A stretch of DNA of 25,428 nucleotides from Desulfobacterales bacterium (GTDB lineage Bacteria; Desulfobacterota; Desulfobacteria; Desulfobacterales; JAFDCJ01), in NCBI GenBank assembly GCA_020345785.1, contig CP070771.1:4034027-4059454 (forward strand). Direction: 5' to 3'. Shown here piece by piece: positions 8,501 to 15,811 of the stretch. Under the pieces are notes generated by a model, which made no database searches, was not told where the DNA came from, and saw nothing but the letters and a program-made list of their open reading frames with translations. The first letter of the stretch is position 1; each line of letters opens with the position of its first letter. The translations under genes were made by a program, and so were the position numbers.

Positions 8501-8556
8501 GCGAAATCCTGGTCGTTCCCTTTTGATCTAAACAATTGAATCGATGGAGGTAAACA

Positions 8557-8973
8557 ATGAAATTTATTCGTCAATCGGTGAAACCTGTCAGCTTTTTTAT
8601 GGCCATTTTTGTGTTGATGATCTCCGGTCCGTTTCAATCCGCATACGCGGCCATGATCGAAACCGAATCCGTACTGGATATATCGCGAGGTCAGCAGGCC
8701 CGTGTCTATCTCAAGTCATTACTGGCGCGTGAAGATGTGCAGGCGGCCTTGGTCGCCCGCGGTCTGGAACCGCAGGAGGCTAAGGCTCGGATCGACAGTC
8801 TTTCTGATGCCGAAGCCATTAACGCAGCGGATAGATTTGATCAACTGCCGTCGGCCAGTGGGGTTTTTGAAACCCTGCTGATTGTTGCATTCCTGGTTTT
8901 TCTCATACTGCTGATTACCGATATAGCCGGTTATACAGATATTTTCCCGTTTGTTCACCCCATGAAGAAGTAG
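8557..8973 (+). CDS. PA2779-family exported/membrane-anchored protein
   Basis: Small protein of 138 residues and unknown function. A Sec signal peptide covers residues 1-31 (basic start, hydrophobic core MAIFVLMISG, probable cleavage after SAYA). A helical domain follows (REDVQAALVARGLEPQEAKARIDSL), with a C-terminal transmembrane helix at about 106-121 and a short tail. This order and the sequence style match the PA2779 family. Elsewhere that family usually accompanies a PA2778-type cysteine peptidase, but none is seen here, so this is an orphan copy. GGAGG sits six bases before the ATG, a strong ribosome site. Upstream is an unusual, possibly structured leader. Confidence 0.85.
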   Translation: MKFIRQSVKPVSFFMAIFVLMISGPFQSAYAAMIETESVLDISRGQQARVYLKSLLAREDVQAALVARGLEPQEAKARIDSLSDAEAINAADRFDQLPSASGVFETLLIVAFLVFLILLITDIAGYTDIFPFVHPMKK

Positions 8974-9214
8974 TGCATGTTACCTCATGGCCGCATCATT
9001 ATAGAAGAGGCCATAATTATGTAGACATAAAAGTCGTTTCTGCCAATCATCAGACTTTTACCTTTTAGGAAGTGGCTCACGAGGCACACCACAATTTTTT
9101 AGAATAGCTGTGTCATCCCGCAATGGCGGGGGTGAAGGATAATTTCCGATTTTAAGCTGTCTCTTGTGTCTATTGATTTATGCACGGCTTTGTAAATAGA
9201 AAAGGACTCCGAAT

Positions 9215-10267
9215 ATGGCACATAATATTGCTTTGATTCCAGGTGACGGAATCGGCAAAGAAGTAGTTCCGGCAGCGGTCCGGGTTATGGAAAGCCTGTC
9301 AAAGCGGCATGGCTTTGAAATGACTTATACTGAATTTCCTTACTCCTGTGAGTACTACCTAAAGACAGGCAAAATGATGCCGGAGGATGGGATTGATAAA
9401 CTGAGCAACTTCGATGCTATCTTCCTGGGCGCCGTCGGGGACCCAAAGGTTGCTGACCATGTTTCGTTATGGGGATTGTTGCTGCCGATCCGGCGCCGGA
9501 TGCAGCAGTATGTAAATATCCGGCCTGTCAGGCTGCTGCCCGGTATCGCATCACCGCTCGCCAACCGCAAGGCAGAAGATATCGACTTTATCGTGGTGCG
9601 CGAAAATAATGAAGGCGAATATTCGGAAATCGGCGGCCGTCTTTACAGCGGTACGGAGTCCGAAATGGTGGTTCAGGAAACCGTTTTTACCCGCAAGGGC
9701 GTGGATCGCGTTCTGCGCTACGCCTTCGAACTGGCCCAAAGCCGCCCGCGAAAGCATGTGACGTCTGCCACCAAATCCAACGGCATCATTCATACCATGC
9801 CTTTCTGGGATGAACGTTTCCGGACTATATCCAAAGAATACCCGGACGTCAGGACTGATCAGTATCATATTGATATCCTGACGGCCCACTTCGTGCAACA
9901 TCCCGATTGGTTCGATGTCGTTGTCGGCAGTAATCTATTTGGAGATATCCTGTCCGACCTCGGACCCGCGATCGCCGGCAGCATCGGGATTGCAGCCTCT
10001 GCCAATCTCAATCCCGCCAGAGAGTTTCCCTCCATGTTTGAACCCGTCCACGGCTCAGCGCCTGATATTGCCGGCAAGGGGATCGCCAATCCCATCGGCA
10101 CGTTATGGTCGGCTCAGATGATGCTGGCATTTTTAGGCGAAGAAACGGCGGCGCGGGCCCTGATGAAGGCCATCGAAACCGTTACTTCATCGAAAATCCT
10201 GACGCGGGATTTAGGCGGAGAGGCCACAACCAAATCGTTTAGCGATGCCGTTATTGAAAATTTATGA
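9215..10267 (+). CDS. Tartrate dehydrogenase / D-malate dehydrogenase (TtuC/DmlA type)
   Basis: NAD- and divalent-metal-dependent beta-decarboxylating dehydrogenase of 350 residues, full length for the isocitrate/isopropylmalate dehydrogenase superfamily. The N-terminal IALIPGDGIGKEVVPAA, substrate arginines around R93, R103 and R129, catalytic K187 (SATKSN) and metal aspartates D220, D244 and D248 (SNLFGDILSDLGP) are all seen. YHIDILTAHFVQHP and EFPSMFEPVHGSAPDI are characteristic of the tartrate dehydrogenase subgroup, which oxidises tartrate or D-malate. Related 3-substituted malates are possible substrates. AAGGA lies eight bases before the ATG. Its stop overlaps the open frame of the diol dehydratase by four bases, and the preferred dehydratase start is 11 bases downstream, so the two are surely co-transcribed. 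Confidence 0.93.
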   Translation: MAHNIALIPGDGIGKEVVPAAVRVMESLSKRHGFEMTYTEFPYSCEYYLKTGKMMPEDGIDKLSNFDAIFLGAVGDPKVADHVSLWGLLLPIRRRMQQYVNIRPVRLLPGIASPLANRKAEDIDFIVVRENNEGEYSEIGGRLYSGTESEMVVQETVFTRKGVDRVLRYAFELAQSRPRKHVTSATKSNGIIHTMPFWDERFRTISKEYPDVRTDQYHIDILTAHFVQHPDWFDVVVGSNLFGDILSDLGPAIAGSIGIAASANLNPAREFPSMFEPVHGSAPDIAGKGIANPIGTLWSAQMMLAFLGEETAARALMKAIETVTSSKILTRDLGGEATTKSFSDAVIENL

Positions 10268-10278
10268 AGGACAAACCA

Positions 10279-12504
10279 ATGAAATCGAAACGCTTTGAAA
10301 ATCTGGCTCAGCGACCCGTCAATCAGGAAACCTTTATTAAACCCTGGCCGGAAACAGGGCTTGAAGCCATGGCCAGTCCTCTTGATCCTGCTCCCGGACT
10401 GAAGATCGTGGACGGCCAGGTGGTTGAGATGGACGGTGTTTCCCGGAACAATTTCGATATTATCGATCATTTTATTGTGGACCATGCGCTCGATCTGGAA
10501 ATGGCGGCGAAGGCCATGGCGACACCGTCGCTTGAGATCGCTCGAATGCTGGTGGACATCAACGTTTCACGGGCGGCAGTTCTTGAAATTGTGGGTGGCT
10601 GTACGGCAGCCAAACTGGTCGATGTCGTCCGGCAAATGAGTGTGTTGGAAATGATGATGGGACTTGCCAAAATGCGGGCGCGTCGAACACCGGCCAATCA
10701 AGCCCATGTTACCAATAGAAAAGAGCATCCGGCGCTGCTGGCGGCGGACGCGGCGGAGGCCGCTCTGCGGGGTTTCAGTGAAGTCGAGACAACTATTGGT
10801 GTTACCCGCTACGCGCCCCTTAATGCACTTTCCATTTTGGTCGGATCCCAGACCGGGCGAGGGGGTACGCTGACCCAGTGTGCGGTGGAAGAAGCCACCA
10901 ATTTGCGGCTCGGCTTCAAAGGTCTGACGACGTACTCCGAAACCCTTTCGGTGTATGGCTCGGAGAGAACCTTTGTCGACGGCGACGACACCCCTTGGTC
11001 CAAAGCATTCTTGGCAGCCGCCTATGCCAGCCGGGGCGTTAAAATCCGGTTTACTTCCGGCACAGGGGCAGCAGCCCTGATGGGACATTCCGAAGGCAAG
11101 TCAATGCTCTTCTTGGAAGCGCGTTGTTTGCTGACCACCAAGGGGGCCGGCAGCCAGGGGACCCAAAACGGCTCAATCAGCTGCATCGCGCTGCCTGAAT
11201 CGCTTCCGGGAGGCGTGCGCACGGTTTTGGCCGAAAATCTGATTGCCGCCATGCTGGGTCTGGAGGTGGCCTCCGGCAATGATGCTCTGGCCTCCCAGTC
11301 GGAAATGCGCAAGAGCGCCAAACTCATGCTGCAATTTATTCCCGGCACCGATTTTATCACTTCCGGTTACGGCGCGATTCCGCGCTATGACAACATGTTC
11401 GGCGGCGGAAACTTCGATGTGAGTGAACTGGACGATTGGTTGGTCCTGCAGCGCGATATGCAGGTCGACGGCGGTATGGTGCCGGTTGAAGAATCCGATG
11501 TGCTGCAGGTGCGGGAACGCGCCGCCCGCGCCATCCAGGCCGTCTTTAAAACATTTGACTTTCCTGCGATCAGCGAAGAAGAGGTCCAGGCCGCTGTTGC
11601 GGCTTATAACAGCGAAGACATGCCCGACCGTGACAAAGTGGCTGATATCGAAGCCGCCGCAAGATTGCTGCACGGACCCCTGACGGTGGTTGATGTCATA
11701 GCGGCTCTGCATGCAACCGGCTTTCAAGATGTTGCTGCCAGGGTTCTGGAATTGCAGCGTCAACGGGTTATTGGAGATTACCTGCAACCGTCGGCAATTT
11801 TCGACGATAGCTTTCAGGTCATCAGTGCGTTGACGGACCCCAATGATTATCGGGGACCGGGCACAGGTTATCGGGTTGAGGGAGATCGCTGGTCGATGCT
11901 GCAGGACCTGCCCCAGGCCTGGGACCCGCGTGCTTATCTGGACAGCATCAGCTCCGCCAAAGCCGAAGACTGGTTGGAAGAGGTGAAAACCGCCGAAGCC
12001 GGCGATCAGCCCGAGGTGGTGATTGCCCTCGACCCGGCTTTCGGCCGGCAAATACATCACACCATCGGCGGACTGGATCTGCGGGAAGTGCTTCAGACCA
12101 TCATCAAAGGCATCCGGGATGAAGGGCTTGCCGCCCGGGTGGTGCGAATTTATCACACGGCAGACTGCGCGTTTATCGGTCACGCCGGCGCCAAATTGAG
12201 CGGATCGGGAGTTGCCGTCGGTATTCAGTCCAAAGGGACCACTGTCATTCATCAGCGGGATCTGGCGCCTTTGGAGAATCTGGAGCTTTTCCCCCAGGCG
12301 CCCAATATGGTGCTGGAGACCTACCGCAGCATCGGACGCAACGCTGCGCGGTATGCCGGCGGCAAACCGACGTCGCCGGTCGCGGTCAAAATCGACAACA
12401 CTGCCCGTTTACGGCTGATCGTGCAGACCACTCTGCTGCAACTGCTGGCCACCCGGCAGATCAAAAGCGACCGTCCACCGGTGGAATTGCAGGCACGCTT
12501 TTAA
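10279..12504 (+). CDS. Coenzyme-B12-dependent diol/glycerol dehydratase, fused large and medium subunits
   Basis: Adenosylcobalamin enzyme that would turn a vicinal diol (1,2-propanediol, glycerol or similar) into an aldehyde. Residues 1-~555 align end to end with PduC/DhaB1. With the ATG at 10279 the numbering equals that of the Klebsiella oxytoca large subunit: Q141 and H143 (RRTPANQAHVTN), E170, E221, Q296 (GTQNGS), D335 (SGND) and S362 (FITSGYG) are all present. After a ~20-residue linker, residues ~578-715 match the medium subunit PduD (LSGSGVAVGIQSKGTTVIHQ, LENLELFPQAP, ETYRSIGRNAARYA), but its ~60-residue N-terminal region is missing. AAGGA sits seven bases before this ATG, supporting it over the ATG five codons earlier. 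I recall fused forms in actinobacteria. No reactivase gene is nearby. Confidence 0.95.
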   Translation: MKSKRFENLAQRPVNQETFIKPWPETGLEAMASPLDPAPGLKIVDGQVVEMDGVSRNNFDIIDHFIVDHALDLEMAAKAMATPSLEIARMLVDINVSRAAVLEIVGGCTAAKLVDVVRQMSVLEMMMGLAKMRARRTPANQAHVTNRKEHPALLAADAAEAALRGFSEVETTIGVTRYAPLNALSILVGSQTGRGGTLTQCAVEEATNLRLGFKGLTTYSETLSVYGSERTFVDGDDTPWSKAFLAAAYASRGVKIRFTSGTGAAALMGHSEGKSMLFLEARCLLTTKGAGSQGTQNGSISCIALPESLPGGVRTVLAENLIAAMLGLEVASGNDALASQSEMRKSAKLMLQFIPGTDFITSGYGAIPRYDNMFGGGNFDVSELDDWLVLQRDMQVDGGMVPVEESDVLQVRERAARAIQAVFKTFDFPAISEEEVQAAVAAYNSEDMPDRDKVADIEAAARLLHGPLTVVDVIAALHATGFQDVAARVLELQRQRVIGDYLQPSAIFDDSFQVISALTDPNDYRGPGTGYRVEGDRWSMLQDLPQAWDPRAYLDSISSAKAEDWLEEVKTAEAGDQPEVVIALDPAFGRQIHHTIGGLDLREVLQTIIKGIRDEGLAARVVRIYHTADCAFIGHAGAKLSGSGVAVGIQSKGTTVIHQRDLAPLENLELFPQAPNMVLETYRSIGRNAARYAGGKPTSPVAVKIDNTARLRLIVQTTLLQLLATRQIKSDRPPVELQARF

Positions 12505-12600
12505 AGGCGGAGATCGATCCAGGGGCGTTTTAATCTGATAATTGAGTGAATTTGTAAAATTTGCTCTGTTAAAATAGTTAAAATTTCAAGCACCAAAAAA

Positions 12601-12750
12601 CAAATCTCAAATAAATATCAATGACCGAAATTCAAAATTCAAAACAGCTATCGTGAGCGCAAGACATTCAATCAGTACCCGAAATTTTTTGGTCATTTGA
12701 ATTTGGAAGTTTGATATTGTTTGGAATTTGAATATTGTGATTTGGGATTT
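12601..12750. repeat. AT-rich inverted arms between dehydratase subunit genes
   Basis: The left arm (12601-12645) carries CAAATCTCAAATAAATATCA and AAATTCAAAATTCAAAA units. The right arm (12691-12750) carries their inverse (TTTGAATTTGGAAGTTTG, GGAATTTGAATATTG, TTTGGGATTT). They make up most of the gap that separates the fused dehydratase gene from its small-subunit gene. A weak CATCC/GGATG hairpin with a T-rich tail follows at 12825-12850. Confidence 0.6.
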
Positions 12751-12879
12751 AAGTGGGTATTGGAAAAAACAAACGTGTTGCTATCTGAACCAGTTGAAGC
12801 TTGCTTTGACGCTGCCACGTAATCCATCCTTTCGGGGATGAATTATTTTTATGCCATTTTGAGAATAAGGAGTATGGCT

Positions 12880-13260
12880 ATGCCCCAGAATAATCTATGT
12901 ACTTTCACCGGGCGTCCATTGCAGGATCTGACGATTGATAAGGTGCTCAGCGGCGAGTTGAGCGCCGAAGATTTTCGCACCAGTGCAGAAACATTGCGGA
13001 AACAGGCCGATACGGCCGAAGCGGCCGGATATCGGCAGCTGGCCGAAAATTTGCGAAGAGCCGCCGAACTGACCTGCCTGTCCAACGCAGAAGTGCTCGA
13101 TACCTATAATCAGCTGCGTCCCGGACGCTCAAATTACAAATCGCTCATCGCCCTGGCCGAACGTCTTGAAAAAGAGCGCCAGGCACCGCTGACTTCGACG
13201 CTGGTAAGAGAAGCCGCAGAGGTATATTTGCAGCGGGGGATTGTTCAGGAGGGGGAATGA
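12880..13260 (+). CDS. Diol dehydratase small subunit (PduE-like)
   Basis: Small (gamma) subunit of the B12-dependent diol/glycerol dehydratase, 126 residues. From residue ~15 it matches PduE/DhaB3: LTIDKVLSGELSAEDFRTSA, ETLRKQADTAEAAGYRQLAEN, RRAAELT, LDTYNQLRPGRS and VREAAEVYLQRG. The ~50-residue N-terminal extension of Klebsiella PduE is absent. ATG at 12880 has AAGGAG seven bases upstream; the ATG two codons earlier is too close to that site. A gap of 375 bp filled with repeat arms separates it from the fused large/medium gene, so the operon has probably been pulled apart by repeats. The aldo/keto reductase follows 200 bp later. Confidence 0.9.
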   Translation: MPQNNLCTFTGRPLQDLTIDKVLSGELSAEDFRTSAETLRKQADTAEAAGYRQLAENLRRAAELTCLSNAEVLDTYNQLRPGRSNYKSLIALAERLEKERQAPLTSTLVREAAEVYLQRGIVQEGE

Positions 13261-13317
13261 ATGCTTGGCCGCAACCTCAGAAAATTGGTAGTTAAAGCGG
13301 CTGGGTTCTTCGATGTG

Positions 13318-13440
13318 TCTGCGGTTCGATATTCGATATTCTGCGGTTCGCTTTTCCGATTAGGTGAAGTCTCATGCGAATTCTAAGAATTTAGAAGCAT
13401 ATCAAGCTGACACCTGACACCCGAAACCTGAAACCTTTCA
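13318..13440. repeat. Mixed repeat arms before the aldo/keto reductase
   Basis: TCTGCGGTTCGATATTCGA is partly duplicated at 13318-13350. A single arm of CTGACACCTGACACCCGAAA type (13407-13440) ends about ten bases before the ribosome site of the next gene. The latter arm is nearly the same as the right arms of composite repeats A and E. Confidence 0.55.
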
Positions 13441-13460
13441 TCGGGATAAGGAGACAGAAT

Positions 13461-14447
13461 ATGAAATACACGTTCCTGGGCAACACCGGCATCCAGGTAT
13501 CCTGCCTGTGCATGGGGACCATGACCTTCGGCCGGGAGGCTGATAAAGCTGCAGCGAAGGATATCTTCAATCAATGCCGCGATGCCGGCATTAATTTTTT
13601 TGACTGCGCCAATGTCTACAGTATGGGGCGGGCTGAAAGAATCCTGGGCAGATTGATCGCAGATTGCCGCCATGAGCTTATCATCACTTCCAAGTTCGGC
13701 GGTCCTTTCGGCGACGATCTCAATAACCGGGGAGGATCCCGTCGCCACCTGGTGTCTTCGCTTGAGGCAAGTCTGAAACGTCTCAATACCGACTACGTTG
13801 ACATCTACTTCCTGCATCACTTTGACCCGCAAACCCCGCTTGAAGAAACCCTGCGGGCACTGCATGACGTAGTCGCCCAGGGCAAGGTCCGCTATGCCGG
13901 TGTCAGCAACTTTGCCGCCTGGCAGATCGCGAAGGCACTGGGCATCTGTGCCCTCAACAGCTGGGCCCCCATTCACTGCATTCAGCCCATGTACAACCTG
14001 GTTAAACGCCAGGCGGAAGTTGAAATTTTACCCCTGGCCGAATCTGAAAATCTCGCGGTGATCAGCTACAATCCCCTGGGAGGGGGCCTCCTTACCGGAA
14101 AGTACGGTCGGGACCGCCGCTCCGAGAAGGGGCGTCTGACCGGCGACGACATGTACCAGAAACGATATGGTGATCAATGGATGTATGAAGCCGCCGTAAA
14201 TTTTGCGCAGCTGGCCGGCGAAAACGGCTTCCACCCGGTTTCCCTGGCAGTGGCGTGGGTGGTGCATCACCCGGCGGTAACCGCACCTATCATCGGTGCC
14301 CGCAACGTTGAGCAGTTAAAAGACTCGCTCCCGGCAGCCGAGATTGAATTGAGCCCGGATCTATATGACGCGATCTGCCGTCTCACCCCAGAACCACCGC
14401 CGGCAACCGATCGCTCGGAAGACCGGTTCGACGAGCAAAAAGCGTAG
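13461..14447 (+). CDS. Aldo/keto reductase
   Basis: NAD(P)H-dependent (alpha/beta)8-barrel oxidoreductase of 328 residues, acting on an aldehyde, ketone or sugar. The catalytic tetrad is visible as D48 and Y53 (FFDCANVYS), K78 (IITSKFG) and H119 (YFLHH). Other family marks are GKVRYAGVSNF, the Q/N site IQPMYNLVKRQAE, SYNPLGGGLLTGKY and the C-terminal cofactor loop PIIGARNVEQL. AAGGAG lies seven bases before the ATG. Its position after the diol dehydratase subunits suggests that it reduces the aldehyde product or handles the diol, but family substrates are broad and this is inference. A stem-loop at 14459-14479 ends the unit. Confidence 0.93.
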   Translation: MKYTFLGNTGIQVSCLCMGTMTFGREADKAAAKDIFNQCRDAGINFFDCANVYSMGRAERILGRLIADCRHELIITSKFGGPFGDDLNNRGGSRRHLVSSLEASLKRLNTDYVDIYFLHHFDPQTPLEETLRALHDVVAQGKVRYAGVSNFAAWQIAKALGICALNSWAPIHCIQPMYNLVKRQAEVEILPLAESENLAVISYNPLGGGLLTGKYGRDRRSEKGRLTGDDMYQKRYGDQWMYEAAVNFAQLAGENGFHPVSLAVAWVVHHPAVTAPIIGARNVEQLKDSLPAAEIELSPDLYDAICRLTPEPPPATDRSEDRFDEQKA

Positions 14448-14458
14448 CTGTTACCCTA

Positions 14459-14500
14459 ATTGAGCGAAGATCGCTCAATCACCGATTATTTTCTTTTGGA
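14459..14500 (+). terminator. Stem-loop between convergent genes, likely terminator
   Basis: ATTGAGCGA, loop AGA, TCGCTCAAT form a perfect 9-bp stem 11 bases after the aldo/keto reductase stop. It is followed after a few bases by the T-rich TTATTTTCTTTT. It lies between convergent genes and may serve both strands, though the T run favours plus. Confidence 0.55.
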
Positions 14501-14502
14501 TT

Positions 14503-15522
14503 TTAGATTGGTTCTCCTGTATAGAGCGACGCGCTGCGTCCTTTGCCGAATGCCTCCGGGTTGACACAGCTGATCATGGGTTGGCCGTTTAATGCGTTGA
14601 TGAGATTTTGGGCGGCCCTTTGAGCCATTTTGGCGCGGGTTTTAAGCGTCGCGCTGCCGATGTGTGGAAGAATGGTTACCTGGGGCAAGGCAAGCAGTGG
14701 ATCGTCGCTGCGCATGGGCTCCGGATCGGTGACATCCAGGCCGGCGCCTGCAATCCGACCATTTTGTAAAGCGTTCAGCAACGCTGCCTGGTCGACGATT
14801 TGACCTCTGGCCGAATTTATCAGTATGGCAGACGGCATCATCAGCTTCAACTCATCTGGCCCGATGTAATGGTAGGTGTCGGCCGCCAGGGGCAGATGCA
14901 AGCTGACAAAATCGCTCCGGCGCAAAAGCTCTTCTTTGTCGACATAGCGGGCAGCGAACTCCTGCTCTGCCTGCATATCGCGCCTGATATCATGGTATAA
15001 AATGGTCATGTTGAAGCCGGCGGCCCGCCGAGCCACTTCCCGGCCGATACGACCCAGGCCGATAATACCCAGGGTCGCATGATGAACGTCGGTGCCCAGA
15101 TTTTCGAGCATGCCTCTTTCGGGCGTCCAGCGATCCTGTTTGACCCACTCGACCATTTCCGCCAACCGGCGGGCGGAGGCCAGTAGCAGAGCAAACGCCA
15201 GATCCGCTGTTGTTTCAGTCAGCACATCCGGCGTATGTCCGACCGGAACACCGGCCGCGGTGCAGGCGGCAATGTCAATATTATCATATCCGACCGCCTG
15301 GTTGCTGATCACTTTAACGGTCGGGCAGGCTTCCAGCAGCTGAGCATCTACCTTGATGTCCGTGGTTGTCAGCAGTCCGTTGCAATCTGCAAACAATTTC
15401 AACTGCACATCCCTGGGCATCAGTTCCCTTTGCTGCCAGACGTGCAGCTGGCAAACCTCCCGCAGCAAATCCAATCCTTCATCGGCGATGATGCGTGATA
15501 CGTATACTCTTGGTTTGGTCAT
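14503..15522 (-). CDS. D-2-hydroxyacid dehydrogenase (glyoxylate/hydroxypyruvate reductase type)
   Basis: NAD(P)H-linked enzyme of 339 residues that interconverts a 2-oxoacid and a D-2-hydroxyacid. It is closest in style to D-glycerate dehydrogenase/glyoxylate reductase (GyaR/GhrB). The Rossmann motif LGIIGLGRIGREVARRA is at about 151-167. The catalytic residues are R239 (INSARG), E268 (DVTDPEP) and H287 (LPHIGSAT). The N-terminal SNQAVGYDNID and TPDVLTETTADLA segments are typical. The ATG has only a weak AGG nine bases upstream. It is the last gene of the minus-strand block, separated from the ABC genes by repeat E and its terminator, so it is probably transcribed separately. In this locus it could feed glycerate or act on the oxoacid from the IlvD-like step. 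Confidence 0.92.
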   Translation of the reverse strand: MTKPRVYVSRIIADEGLDLLREVCQLHVWQQRELMPRDVQLKLFADCNGLLTTTDIKVDAQLLEACPTVKVISNQAVGYDNIDIAACTAAGVPVGHTPDVLTETTADLAFALLLASARRLAEMVEWVKQDRWTPERGMLENLGTDVHHATLGIIGLGRIGREVARRAAGFNMTILYHDIRRDMQAEQEFAARYVDKEELLRRSDFVSLHLPLAADTYHYIGPDELKLMMPSAILINSARGQIVDQAALLNALQNGRIAGAGLDVTDPEPMRSDDPLLALPQVTILPHIGSATLKTRAKMAQRAAQNLINALNGQPMISCVNPEAFGKGRSASLYTGEPI

Positions 15523-15562
15523 GTCATAAGCCTGTGGTAATTTACATGGTAATGTATGGATT

Positions 15563-15783
15563 GAGGTTTCGGGTGTCGGGTTTCAGGTTTCAGCACCGCC
15601 GCCGGCCGAAACAACGGCCGGTCTGAAAAAAAAAGAAACGTTGGTCCTTCGCCAACGTGGGGTCGGCCTCATTGCCGAACCATATCGGCGGACAGTGAGG
15701 TCCGCCCTGTTTTTTTAAATAAGGAATACCAGTCGATATTATAGATTTTGCGCCTGACACCTGACACCCGAAACCTGAAGCCT
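15563..15783. repeat. Composite repeat E: inverted arms with three-hairpin core
   Basis: The left arm (15563-15593, GGTTTCGGGTGTCGGGTTTC type) and inverted right arm (15754-15783) enclose the clearest copy of the core. It has CCGGCCG/CGGCCGG (15602-15621), ACGTTGG/CCAACGT (15638-15658), and an outer GGTCGGCCTCA/TGAGGTCCGCC pair enclosing GCCGA/TCGGC (15674-15689), followed by a T run. It shares order and sequence with repeats A and B. Confidence 0.75.
15626..15658 (-). terminator. Intrinsic terminator of the ABC transporter operon
   Basis: Read on the minus strand, ACGTTGG-CGAAGGA-CCAACGT forms a 7-bp stem followed directly by TTTC and nine T. It lies about 150 bp past the ATPase stop. The terminator is part of composite repeat E, so a repeat appears to supply transcription termination here. 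Confidence 0.6.
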
Positions 15784-15811
15784 TTTTAGCTGATTCCGGT
15801 GTCCTTATGCT

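Noticed and set aside
8974..9214. Cobalamin riboswitch upstream of the B12-dependent dehydratase operon
   Set aside because: No B12-box-like GCCACTG or matching fold was found. The gap holds only weak inverted repeats (ATGGCC/GGCCAT, CCCGC/GCGGG).
10264..10278. ATG at 10264 as start of the fused dehydratase (four-base overlap with the upstream stop)
   Set aside because: The ATG at 10279 has the ribosome site and aligns exactly with the N-terminus and residue numbering of known large subunits.
11173..12252. 359-codon minus-strand frame opposite the diol dehydratase
   Set aside because: It is the antisense shadow of a gene whose catalytic residues are all intact on the plus strand.
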